A stretch of DNA of 64,000 bases, taken from contig CBJLMB010000015.1 of NCBI GenBank assembly GCA_966424055.1, positions 1 to 64,000 of the forward strand, in the 5' to 3' direction. The stretch's first letter is position 1. Every line of letters begins with the position of its first letter. The position numbers were made by a program, and so were the translations under genes. Positions 35,944 through 44,930 of this stretch are shown one piece after another. The notes beneath the pieces are model-generated. The model was not told where the DNA came from. It saw nothing but the letters and a program-made list of their open reading frames with translations, and did not search any database. The DNA is from Deminuibacter sp966424055. Its GTDB lineage: Bacteria > Bacteroidota > Bacteroidia > Chitinophagales > Chitinophagaceae.

Positions 35944-38223
35944 TTATTTTCCCTTCAGGCTGAAAGCCGGCACCACATAGCTGTACAGGGTGTATTTCAG
36001 TTCGCTCCAGGCGCTTTGTTCAGGGAAAGGAAAACCCGGATACAATTCCTGCGGGTTGGGAATAAACTGCAGTTTGATATGCACCGCAGTATGTCCCCTG
36101 GTTAACCGTGCCGGTAGCAAAAATTCATCATCGCGCAGGCGGCGGTTAGAGGTTTGCACATGATAAACACGTTTATCCAGCTCGCCCCGCGGCTCTGAGT
36201 ACACACAGGTATTGGAGCCGGCCAGGTACCAGGTGCCTGCCTTTTGCCAGGCAGTATCTTTCCCCTGCGTATCACCCGGCGCCACGTACACTTCGGCGGT
36301 TTGATTGGGAAAACGGTAATCAAGTGTTCTGCGCAGCAATGCCCCGGCATTATCGGCGCGCAGCTGTAATGTAAAAACCGAACTGCCCTTTGTATACCGA
36401 CCGTCTTCCTCCTGTGCAGGAAACACTTCTTTACCTATCAGTGCCTTGTATGCAGGCAGTTTGGCAGAATCGAGTGCCCAGGGATGGGCAGGGAAGGTAT
36501 CTATCCCCCATTCGTACCTTGAATGAATATGTTCAACAGCAGATGCCTGCGGTGAGTAGTAAGCATGTGCCTGTTCACTTGCCGTATTGCCCACATCCAG
36601 TGAATCGGTGGGTACCAGTGATGGGGCTGGTAAGCCATACCAGTAAGTGACGGCTTCATAATGCTCCTGCGATACATCTTCACTGTGTTCAAAACGGATC
36701 ACTGCACGCCGGCCAAAAGGCATGATATCCGCCAGTAAAAAACGATAGGCCGACTGAACCAGGTCTTTGCTGTTCTTCGCCGTTTCTTTACTGGTTGAAC
36801 CGCAGGGATGACCTGCCAGTGGCAGGCTCATATTTTCGCCACCCCAGTAATCACCGCCACCACCCCATTCTTCTGTGCCGGTTCCATAAGCCTGTGGCGT
36901 TTCGCTGTCATCAAAAAAGAAACGGGGGTCGCCTTCCAGCGTACCCAGGTTGGCATTGTGCGAGAAAATAAAAGAAGTGCCAGCAAAACAGCCAGACCAG
37001 TCCTGTTGTCCTTCCTCACCACGTGTATCCAGCCAGGTCATGTCTTTGCCGAAAGCGGGCGCAGGCATATCACGGTAAGTGGCATGAAAATAACTGCTCA
37101 GCCGGGCATCTGTACGCAGGGGTTCATACCGTATTTCGTAATGCAGGCTGGCATCGGCAGGCTGGATGCCTGCCAGCTTAAAGCGTGCATTTTTAAAAAA
37201 AGGCATCGGGTAATAACAGGCCAGCTCTACCTTACCGCCGGCATAATCATAACGGATATTAACAGGCAGCCCTTTTACCAGGTAGGCTTTCTGTTCGCGG
37301 TTATACAATGTACCTGCACCAAAAAAAAGGCAAAGCGGCGCATCGATGGATGGATAGGCCGCATCATCCCAGGTTACCTGTAAACGCACACGCTCCAGCG
37401 CTTCAGCCCTATCAAGCGGAAGGGTTAGTTTCACTGCTCTTATCACGGATGGTGCAGATCTTATTTCTGCCAGCAGCAATTCATTGTTGTTCAATTGCAG
37501 GTTGCCGCTGCGTTTGCTGATATGCTGCGGTGCTATATCGGTGCCAGCCCTGTTCAACAGGTTCAGTACAGCTGTATCGGGCGCAGCCTGGCTGTTCCAT
37601 GCATGCAGCGGTCCCGAAAGCACTGCATCATCATTATACAGGTGATAAATATAATAACCTGTTCCATAATGCGTGCGGCCATAAGCGATGCGCAAAGCAT
37701 GTTCAAATGGCATCGGCGTCCATATCAGGTCGGCGCCCTTTGTGGTGCTCCAGGTCCAGTTGAGCGGTTCAGGGAAAGCTGTTCCGGGAATGAACTGGGT
37801 ATGGGTGAATATTTTCTTTGCATTCACCGGGTTTTCGGTGGCGGTTTCTTTCACCACATGATCCACACCATCAATGGTAAAAAGCCAGGGGCTGCCATGC
37901 CAGTGATTGGTACGGAAAAAATACAATGCGCCTTTTCCTTTTACATCCATGGTCACATTTTCCTCTTCCCGGTTCATAAAAAGAAAATGTGAGGCATCGG
38001 TACCATGACTGCCGCGATCGTATGTGCTGCGCATATATGCCCTTACCCCTATGCGTTGCTGAGGCAGTTGATCCCATTTCAGGTAGGCATCGTATCCAAC
38101 AGGTATGGGTGGCAAACTCAATGCCGGTAATTTTTTACTATGCCCGGTTTGCGCCTGCAGCCAAAAAGACAGCAGTAAAAACAGCAGTACCGCTGCATAC
38201 CGGAGAAGAAGATATTTTTTCAT
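35944..38223 (-). CDS. GH172 (DUF2961) double-length variant, copy 2
   Basis: A 759-residue secreted protein (signal peptide ending near LQAQ), about twice the length of the other three GH172 proteins. The DUF2961 signatures are in the first two thirds: LQVTWDDAAYPSIDAPLCLFF, YYPMPFFKNARFKL, and GTLEGDPRFFFDDSETPQ followed by AYGTGTEEWGGGGDYWGG. The two Glu of the LEG and GTGTE segments are 21 residues apart, the spacing seen in copy 3. The last 200 residues add a further beta-rich domain (VFTLQLRADNAGALLRRTLDYRFP). The GTGTEEWGGG form is a distinct subgroup, so specificity may differ. It follows copy 3 by 65 bases. Confidence 0.85.
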   Translation of the reverse strand: MKKYLLLRYAAVLLFLLLSFWLQAQTGHSKKLPALSLPPIPVGYDAYLKWDQLPQQRIGVRAYMRSTYDRGSHGTDASHFLFMNREEENVTMDVKGKGALYFFRTNHWHGSPWLFTIDGVDHVVKETATENPVNAKKIFTHTQFIPGTAFPEPLNWTWSTTKGADLIWTPMPFEHALRIAYGRTHYGTGYYIYHLYNDDAVLSGPLHAWNSQAAPDTAVLNLLNRAGTDIAPQHISKRSGNLQLNNNELLLAEIRSAPSVIRAVKLTLPLDRAEALERVRLQVTWDDAAYPSIDAPLCLFFGAGTLYNREQKAYLVKGLPVNIRYDYAGGKVELACYYPMPFFKNARFKLAGIQPADASLHYEIRYEPLRTDARLSSYFHATYRDMPAPAFGKDMTWLDTRGEEGQQDWSGCFAGTSFIFSHNANLGTLEGDPRFFFDDSETPQAYGTGTEEWGGGGDYWGGENMSLPLAGHPCGSTSKETAKNSKDLVQSAYRFLLADIMPFGRRAVIRFEHSEDVSQEHYEAVTYWYGLPAPSLVPTDSLDVGNTASEQAHAYYSPQASAVEHIHSRYEWGIDTFPAHPWALDSAKLPAYKALIGKEVFPAQEEDGRYTKGSSVFTLQLRADNAGALLRRTLDYRFPNQTAEVYVAPGDTQGKDTAWQKAGTWYLAGSNTCVYSEPRGELDKRVYHVQTSNRRLRDDEFLLPARLTRGHTAVHIKLQFIPNPQELYPGFPFPEQSAWSELKYTLYSYVVPAFSLKGK

Positions 38224-38288
38224 TGGCTATGTGATGAGGAAAAAAGAAATGATATGTACAATATACAATTAACAGGATTGTTATTGCA

Positions 38289-39461
38289 TTAATTCCACAG
38301 CTGCGGATCTTTTCCCCTGCTTTTACGCCATTCATTACGCCAGCGGTGAATATCGTATGGATTGATCAGCGGCAGCGGTTTTCTTGCTGCAGCACCGGGT
38401 ATCGGCGGCACTCTTGACGCCTCAGACTGGTACCAGTAGGCAACACTGGCCAGATCCAGCGTCATCTCGTTGTTGTGGCCGTGTTCAATGGTAAAGCGGA
38501 AGTATTTGTCAAAATACAAAGGGTCGGCAATGTTAAAGCGGTACAAGTGTGTACGTCCCAGGGTGCCTATATCATTGTTCACCCTTGCATAACCAAAATA
38601 AGGATGTGCATACAGTACTTTAGGCCCCCAGGCGGTATTAAAATAATCTTCTGTCCCGGTGCCATACAAAGCAGGCTTTTTTTCATCATCAATAAAGATC
38701 ATGTCATCACCCTCGCCATACCAAAGCGGTGTGGGCGACTGCACATAATAGTTCAGTCCTACAAAATGTCCTTTTCCTTTGATCTCGGCAACTACATAAT
38801 TGTTTTTTGCGCTGCGGTTTTTTCCTTCGGGGCCAAAAATAAAATGTTCATTTTCCACGCTATCCTGTGAGCCCATCAACTGTTTATTGTACCAGGCATG
38901 AAACCTGCCGGTGTTCGGGGGCAGTTTATCCAGTTCAACATAGTCCACATAAAAATAGAAAGGATGTATTTCTGTGCCGCTCTGGTTTTCAATTTCAATT
39001 CTTGCGCCTTTGCTGAAGGGCATGGCAAAATAACTTACTAGGCCTGTACCATCGATAGGTGTAGCGCTCAGCGGCAGTGAGGTGAATGTGTACGATTCAT
39101 TCCAGCCCTGACCGAAAAAAGGACCGACCGGTGATTCAACAGAAGGGAAATCATTGCCATCCCAATACATACGCAGGATGATATCACTGCGGTTCAGCTT
39201 ATCAGGCGAAGGCCACATGGTCATCCAGATATGTTTGATAATGCCCGCCCCTTTAATATTTACCAGTGTTCTTTTACTGCCATCAGGAATATTCCGGAGA
39301 TTGTCGTCCGGACCGCCTGTGGTATCATAACTGCTGATGCGGCGTGATACTACATGTTCTTTTATCTGTGTTAGCGCTTCCAGGTCATTGCCCTGCAATT
39401 GGGCCTGGACGGCAGCAGCCGTTATCACACAGCACAACGTAAACAATATGTGGTATTTCAT
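38289..39461 (-). CDS. GH172 (DUF2961) secreted glycosidase, copy 3
   Basis: A 390-residue GH172 protein with signal peptide MKYHILFTLCCVITAAAVQA. It has GAGIIKHIWMTMWPSPDKL, LRMYWDGNDFPSVESPVGPF, YFAMPFSKGARIEIEN and the active-site stretch WYGEGDDMIFIDDE with YGTGTEDYFNTAWG. The two Glu are 21 residues apart. The C-terminus is rich in Trp and Arg (IHRWRNEWRKSRGKDP). Candidate alpha-D-arabinofuranosidase by family and context. It lies between the esterase gene (52 bases upstream) and copy 2, in a compact minus-strand run. Confidence 0.9.
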   Translation of the reverse strand: MKYHILFTLCCVITAAAVQAQLQGNDLEALTQIKEHVVSRRISSYDTTGGPDDNLRNIPDGSKRTLVNIKGAGIIKHIWMTMWPSPDKLNRSDIILRMYWDGNDFPSVESPVGPFFGQGWNESYTFTSLPLSATPIDGTGLVSYFAMPFSKGARIEIENQSGTEIHPFYFYVDYVELDKLPPNTGRFHAWYNKQLMGSQDSVENEHFIFGPEGKNRSAKNNYVVAEIKGKGHFVGLNYYVQSPTPLWYGEGDDMIFIDDEKKPALYGTGTEDYFNTAWGPKVLYAHPYFGYARVNNDIGTLGRTHLYRFNIADPLYFDKYFRFTIEHGHNNEMTLDLASVAYWYQSEASRVPPIPGAAARKPLPLINPYDIHRWRNEWRKSRGKDPQLWN

Positions 39462-39513
39462 TTTGCTATTGTTTGATGATAGATTTCCTTAGCAGTAAGA
39501 ACGGGTGGTGATA

Positions 39514-40926
39514 TTATTTTATTTCCACCGGCCAGTCATCCGTTCTGAAGGGAGACAGCGGCAAACCTTCTTTATTGAATAAATTACCCACCGCCGTATT
39601 GCTGAATGCATAGCGTACAGCAACAGGATGTTTCACTGGTTTACTCCAAACGATCAGGCGGTTTTTACCCAGTGTGGCCCACGCCGGATAGAACACCCTG
39701 TCGTCACCGGCCACCTGCAGCCCGGCCGGCGCTGCGCCCCTGGTGGTAACACCGTTCGCTGCATTGTTCAGTAAAATATACACCTTGTCTTTTTTTATTT
39801 GCATGCTTTTGTATAAAGGATTTCTGTATACCTGGTCTTTCCGGTGATACGTTTCGGCCAGTGCCCAGCTGGCCAGCCGCCAGCCCACATCATGTTTATC
39901 CGGTGGGTGTACATTATTGGTATCAGACACCAGATCGGTGGTCACCACCATCCCGGTGTTGGGCTGCTGCATGCATTGCACCTGTGCTTCACGCAGCAAT
40001 GCGCCAACATTTTTGAGCCTGTAGGTATAGGGTGCGATCTGTACATAATAAAAAGGAAAATCATGCTGCCAGCTATTGCGCCAGGCCTTCATCATAGCAG
40101 AGAACAACTGCGCATAACTGGTGGCAGTGGATGTATTGTTTTCACCCTGGTACCAGATGGTACCGGCGATGACATAATTGGTGATGGGTGCAATCATGCC
40201 ATTATAAGCATAGCCTGGCATAAAAGGACACATACCGCTGGGTTCAATGGCGGCAGCGGCCTTTTGCAATACTGCATTGGCACGTATAATGCTGTCAGGT
40301 GTCCATACTTCGGCAGTGGTGCCACCCCAACTGACTTCTATCAGTCCAACCGGTACATGCAGCTCCCGGCTGATGCGTTTACCAAAAAAATAACCCACTG
40401 CACTAAATGTTTGCAGGGAATTGCTGTCGCAATGTTCCCATTGTGCAGCACAGTCGTTCTGGGGGGATGCTGCTGTTGTAAGCGGTATATGAAAAAAACG
40501 GATCGGCAGCGTGGATGCCCCGGGCAGTTCATCCCTGATGTCTTGCAGGTGCCCGTTGCGGAAATTCATTTCCATATTGCTTTGACCTGCACAAACCCAA
40601 ACCTCACCCACCAGGATATCCTGCAGAAGCACGCGGTTGCTGCCCTGTATACTGATAGTATAAGGGCCGCCTGCGGCGGGTGTTTCTACCGCTACCTGCC
40701 AGCCGGCATCCCTTGAGCCGGTAGCCTGGTAAGTTCTATTGTTCCAGGAAGTGGTCAGGCTTATTTTTTCCAGCGGATTACACCAGCCCCATATTTTCAC
40801 TATGCTGTTTTGCTGCAGAACCATACCACTGGCGATCACTGCAGGCAAACGGATATCAGCCCGTGCAATAACAAACAAACAACCGAAAGCCAGGCTCAGC
40901 AATAGATGTTTCATACAAGCATTCAT
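39514..40926 (-). CDS. Sialate-O-acetylesterase-type (SASA/SGNH) carbohydrate esterase
   Basis: About 470 residues with a signal peptide (MKHLLLSLAFGCLFVIARA); ATG codons at 40926 and 40914 are both possible, the first just after the preceding gene's stop. The SASA fold is shown by GEVWVCAGQSNMEM (Ser nucleophile), VSWGGTTAEVW, GTIWYQGENNTS and DTNNVHPPDKHDVGWRLA (Asp-His pair). The family removes acetyl groups from sialic acids and from plant or bacterial polysaccharides; with no sialidase nearby, a decorated-polysaccharide target is more likely. It lies among GH172 genes, which suggests removal of acyl groups before arabinofuranosidase action. Confidence 0.85.
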   Translation of the reverse strand: MNACMKHLLLSLAFGCLFVIARADIRLPAVIASGMVLQQNSIVKIWGWCNPLEKISLTTSWNNRTYQATGSRDAGWQVAVETPAAGGPYTISIQGSNRVLLQDILVGEVWVCAGQSNMEMNFRNGHLQDIRDELPGASTLPIRFFHIPLTTAASPQNDCAAQWEHCDSNSLQTFSAVGYFFGKRISRELHVPVGLIEVSWGGTTAEVWTPDSIIRANAVLQKAAAAIEPSGMCPFMPGYAYNGMIAPITNYVIAGTIWYQGENNTSTATSYAQLFSAMMKAWRNSWQHDFPFYYVQIAPYTYRLKNVGALLREAQVQCMQQPNTGMVVTTDLVSDTNNVHPPDKHDVGWRLASWALAETYHRKDQVYRNPLYKSMQIKKDKVYILLNNAANGVTTRGAAPAGLQVAGDDRVFYPAWATLGKNRLIVWSKPVKHPVAVRYAFSNTAVGNLFNKEGLPLSPFRTDDWPVEIK

Positions 40927-40936
40927 TTTAACCAGC

Positions 40937-43084
40937 TTACCTGGCAGGCAGCATTTGTGCAATCACCTCTCTGGCCTGCTTACCGATAGTGGATTGCTGT
41001 GTGAGTGTCCAGAAACTTTGTTTTTGCAGCATTTGTACCTGGGTGGTGACAATCCAGCTTTGTATCCAGCCGGTAAGTGTACACCAGGCACCCCAGCCTG
41101 CATCTGAATTAGAAGCCCAGTAATCCCAGCGGCCATAATCAAAGCCCCTGAACCAGGCACCATCAAGGTCGGGATGTTTTGTGCTCTGTACCTGTATACG
41201 TACCAGGAACTGCGCCAATTTTTCTGCAGCATCGCTGTACAATTTATTTCCTGTTGCAGCGGCCGCTTCATTCAGGCTGAACAGGGCAAAATTGCAGGTA
41301 TAAAGCATACAGGACACCTTTTCGCCGTTCCTGAATATCAGTGATCCTTCATCAGATCCATAATCGGCATTTGTGTTCAGTGGTTTGAACATGCCGCGTC
41401 CCTTGCCCAGTTCTTCCCGGATAGCACCGCTTTCATCCTGATACTGCAGAATTTCTTTCACCATTTTATCCAGCCAGCGGCGGTGTTCTTCTGTATCTTC
41501 CACGCGTACCAGCCAGGCCAGTGGCAGTATCATCCTTGCGCGCTGCGTTTGCATGCTGCTGCCCCATAGCCATTTATCCGGGTAAGCTTCCATCGTTGTT
41601 CTGATGGCGCTTTTTGTTTTGGTGAGCAGGGGTTCATAGCCTGTTTTACTATACAGCCAGAGATAAACGGCCCACATCCACGATTCAAAATGCGGGGAGG
41701 GATGTACCAGTTCCCTGTTCTGGTAAAACTGCCATCCATTTTTGATGATGTCTTTTTCTTCCAGCCGCTCACCGCGGAAGCCCTGTTTACCGGTGGTTCT
41801 GAAATTGGCCACAATGGCTTCCGCCAGTTGTTTATCCCATTTATCTGTACCGAGATAGGCCGATGCAGCAATGGCACCGAGTATAGCGCGTGAATTATCA
41901 TCACCATAAAAAGTTCCCGAATTGGTGGTTGCCCAGCCGATTAAACCATAGGCTGCACTGGCAGGATCGTTTTTTTCTCCTGCACGCAGGTTGGATGCTG
42001 AAAAAATATAATCCACGAGATTGGCTGCCTGTGTGCGGTAGCCATCATTGTTAAAAAGACGGCCCGCCGCAGCCAGCGCCATGCTCGCTTCTCCCTGTAC
42101 ATCGGCACGCATCCAGTAGCGGTATCCCTGGTCGCCTTTATAGTCAATAGAAGATACATGTCCTTCCAGTATACCAAGTGTACCATCGCCATTGGGTTTG
42201 GAAGTGCCCAGCGGCGGCCCCACCGGTGAAGCGCCATTGCCTCCATATTTGGTTACATCATCCTGCCAGCTTTTGTCTACCAAAAAATGCCCTTTGTAAA
42301 ACCATTCAGTACCTTTCCTGATACTGTTCTCCCGTGCAGCTGAAGACAGTACTGCATCTCTGCTGAACATCGGGCGAACATCTTCGGGCCAGTGCTGTAA
42401 TACCACACGCCTGTTGCCGTTGAGATATGACAGTATATATTCCCATAACTGCTTTACCGATGCATTGGGGCCATACCGGCCGGTTTCAAAATTGCTCAAT
42501 GCAGTCATGGCTATCAGTGCCCCCTGTTTTTTAAACAGCAGCGGATAGGCTTTAGTACCAGCCAAACCATATTCAGCCTTGTCAAAGCCCACCACCTTTG
42601 CCAATACCAATAATGGACTATCTACTGTTACCGGGAGCACATAACTGTTGTGCAGGCCCAGCAATGCCATAGGCGGAAGAGATGCACCAAATGCAGCTGT
42701 TGTTATCACGCCACGCTCCAGCTTTGTTTCTACAGGCTGTGCAGGCACATCGATACCCGGCAATGCGGCAGGGTATTCTATATACATTCTTAATTGTTTC
42801 TGTCCGGCTTCCCTCCACTGTGCAGCATCCATACGGTTCACCGGATCAACGGAAGGATAATCAACAGCGGTCAGTACTACCGCTGTACCTTTTTTTGCCG
42901 CATGCACTGCATCACCGGGCGATGCATATTTCTTTATACTGAAACCCTCCAGCTGTAATAGCCGGTAAAGATCATTTTTATCAGACCCATAAAAACACAG
43001 CTGCTTGTTTTGTGCGTTAACAAAAGCACACCAGGTTATGCTGCAGTTCAATGCCAGCAGCCATGCTGATAACCGTATTTTCAT
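40937..43084 (-). CDS. Secreted six-hairpin (alpha/alpha toroid) protein of unknown activity
   Basis: About 715 residues from the ATG at 43084 (MKIRLSAWLLALNCS, signal peptide); an in-frame ATG at 43102 is possible. The first 260 residues look like a Rossmann/flavodoxin-like domain (KQLCFYGSDKNDLYRLLQLEG). From about residue 280 there are repeated helical-hairpin segments typical of six-hairpin glycosidases: YWMRADVQGEASMALAAAGR, AAYGLIGWATTNSGTFYGDD, HFESWMWAVYLWLYSKTGY and LDGAWFRGFDYGRWDYWASN. No named family was recognised and catalytic residues cannot be assigned. Located between the ceramidase-type gene and the esterase, so it is a candidate novel glycosidase of this pathway. Confidence 0.7.
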   Translation of the reverse strand: MKIRLSAWLLALNCSITWCAFVNAQNKQLCFYGSDKNDLYRLLQLEGFSIKKYASPGDAVHAAKKGTAVVLTAVDYPSVDPVNRMDAAQWREAGQKQLRMYIEYPAALPGIDVPAQPVETKLERGVITTAAFGASLPPMALLGLHNSYVLPVTVDSPLLVLAKVVGFDKAEYGLAGTKAYPLLFKKQGALIAMTALSNFETGRYGPNASVKQLWEYILSYLNGNRRVVLQHWPEDVRPMFSRDAVLSSAARENSIRKGTEWFYKGHFLVDKSWQDDVTKYGGNGASPVGPPLGTSKPNGDGTLGILEGHVSSIDYKGDQGYRYWMRADVQGEASMALAAAGRLFNNDGYRTQAANLVDYIFSASNLRAGEKNDPASAAYGLIGWATTNSGTFYGDDNSRAILGAIAASAYLGTDKWDKQLAEAIVANFRTTGKQGFRGERLEEKDIIKNGWQFYQNRELVHPSPHFESWMWAVYLWLYSKTGYEPLLTKTKSAIRTTMEAYPDKWLWGSSMQTQRARMILPLAWLVRVEDTEEHRRWLDKMVKEILQYQDESGAIREELGKGRGMFKPLNTNADYGSDEGSLIFRNGEKVSCMLYTCNFALFSLNEAAAATGNKLYSDAAEKLAQFLVRIQVQSTKHPDLDGAWFRGFDYGRWDYWASNSDAGWGAWCTLTGWIQSWIVTTQVQMLQKQSFWTLTQQSTIGKQAREVIAQMLPAR

Positions 43085-43144
43085 CCTGTATCTTTCTTTC
43101 ATCTGTTTGTATTTTTTATTAACAAGGTAATACCCGTACCGGGT

Positions 43145-44380
43145 TTATATTGCCTGTTTTGCATTTTGCTGATGGTACACTTCATTCAGCAGGCGTATAG
43201 CTTCTGCCCGGATGATATTTTCTGCCTGTTCTTCTACAAAAGACCATTTACCCGGTCCTGCTTCATACCCGCCTTCTTTCAATGCCTGTGCTGTAGGTAT
43301 ATACCCGATATTGTTTTCGCTGTAAGCAACAACAATGGTATGTTCAAAAGGTGATTCCTTTTCAATACCAAAAGCGATTTCAACAAAAGGTTCACCCGGC
43401 AGAAATACAAGCGCAAGGCTACCCGTGCAAACCACGTTCATCCTTGCCACTGCATCCTGCGCATTGGTCATACCCGATCCGTCTCTTATCGACAAACGGA
43501 TATCACTGTGCATGAAGATCAGATCCGCAGCGGGCAGCCATTTCATCTTCCTGCTGCTTTTAACAATATCTGCCAGTGCCTGTCCATGCCTGCGGGCATA
43601 TTCACTGCCACCGGAAACTGTGGGCGGGTTGGCATCCCCGGCAGCGCCATTTAAGAACAAGGGCATGCCATAGACCTGCAACTGCTCCAATGCAATACAC
43701 ATTTCGCCGGGAAAATCAGGAGAGATATGCGGCATACACATTTCATGCACCGGGTGGCATACTGCATGCACCAGCGTTGCGATACTTTCCCCGCCGGCAT
43801 TTTCTATACGCACCAGCCGCACCCTCCTGTCAACAGGCTCCCTGTCAAGCAATGCCTGTGATACCGGCTGCACTGAATCGGACATAACAATACCACCTGC
43901 AGTGGGGATGCGCCGCTGCAGTGATAACCCGGCTGTAACAGCCGCCCCTACTGCAATATGGCAGGGTTGCAGGTTATCTACCGCTGTTTGAACAGCATTG
44001 CGCACCCGTTGCTGCAGCTGCTTTAACCAATCGCGGTAAGCTGTGGTCAAATACAAGTTTGATAATGCGACCGATTCCGGTGCTGTATGGGTATGTGTAC
44101 AGGTGATGATCACCTGTTCTGGCGGAATGCTACCTGACAGCGCTTGTTTGAATGATAACCATCCGCCAACAGAAGTGTCATTCAGGTTCAGCAGGTCGAG
44201 CGATACCAATGCAATACAGTTATCCCCCGACTGCAATACCAGCACTCTTGCCTTCAGTGGCAGTCTTATCGATTCAAACGACGCATAAAGACCTTTTACC
44301 GCCGATGTAAGCAGCCCCACTTCCAGCGGCGGAGTAATATCTACCACAGCCGTTCCTGCCTGTATTAAAGGTGATTTCAT
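43145..44380 (-). CDS. Neutral/alkaline ceramidase-like hydrolase lacking a signal peptide
   Basis: A 411-residue protein similar to the N-terminal catalytic domain of neutral ceramidases. It has IQAGTAVVDITPPLEVG at the start, a metal-site segment ITCTHTHTAPESV, LVHAVCHPVHEM and FLNGAAGDANPP. The protein is shorter than full ceramidases (about 650 or more residues) and begins MKSPLIQAG without an export signal, unlike the secreted enzymes around it. Such short members are common in Bacteroidota glycan loci and probably hydrolyse other amides or esters. It starts immediately beside the 44.4-44.9 kb repeat block. Confidence 0.78.
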   Translation of the reverse strand: MKSPLIQAGTAVVDITPPLEVGLLTSAVKGLYASFESIRLPLKARVLVLQSGDNCIALVSLDLLNLNDTSVGGWLSFKQALSGSIPPEQVIITCTHTHTAPESVALSNLYLTTAYRDWLKQLQQRVRNAVQTAVDNLQPCHIAVGAAVTAGLSLQRRIPTAGGIVMSDSVQPVSQALLDREPVDRRVRLVRIENAGGESIATLVHAVCHPVHEMCMPHISPDFPGEMCIALEQLQVYGMPLFLNGAAGDANPPTVSGGSEYARRHGQALADIVKSSRKMKWLPAADLIFMHSDIRLSIRDGSGMTNAQDAVARMNVVCTGSLALVFLPGEPFVEIAFGIEKESPFEHTIVVAYSENNIGYIPTAQALKEGGYEAGPGKWSFVEEQAENIIRAEAIRLLNEVYHQQNAKQAI

Positions 44381-44391
44381 TTATACTGTTT

Positions 44392-44930
44392 TTTCATGCC
44401 GCGAGTAGGCAGTCATTGCTAATTACTAATTTCCAATTCCTGTCAATCATTCAATCTCTCAGCCAACCCAATCCGCGAGTGGCGAGTGGCGCTAAGGCGC
44501 CGTGAATCGCAAGTTTTTTTATTCCTATTTTCTCTTATTCAACCTTTCAACTAATCAACTTCTCAACCATTCTACCATTCTCCATGAATCGTCAGTCGTG
44601 AGTGTTACCATTCATTACTAATTCCCTTCAACCATTTAACCTTCTCACTCATTTTCAAATTTTCAAATTCCCATCTTTTCAAATTATCCACTCAACCATT
44701 AACCAGTAGGCTGTCTACAGTGTGCAGTAGGCAATCATTGCTAATTACTAATTTCCAATTCCTGTCAACCATTCAACCATTCTCACTCATTTTCAAATTT
44801 TCAAATTACCTCATTTCCAAATTACCCATTCAACCGCTCAACTACTCAACCATTAGCCAGTAGGCAGTCATTCCTAATTACTAATTCCCCTCAACCATTC
44901 AACCATTCAACCACTCAACCATTCAACCCC
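44392..44930. repeat. Compound intergenic repeat, reverse orientation of the 25.4-kb block
   Basis: The gap between the GATase1-like gene and the ceramidase-like gene is filled with TCAACCATTCAACC arrays, AATTACTAATTTCC, AGTAGGCAGTC words and TTTTCAAATTTTCAAATT. At 44474-44510 is an inverted copy of the hairpin element (GCGAGTGGCGAGTGGCGC, TAAGGCGCCGTGAATCGC). These are reverse complements of the components at 25.3-25.7 kb. No gene is supported. The array at the right end supplies the last codons and the stop of the gene at 44915. Confidence 0.85.
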
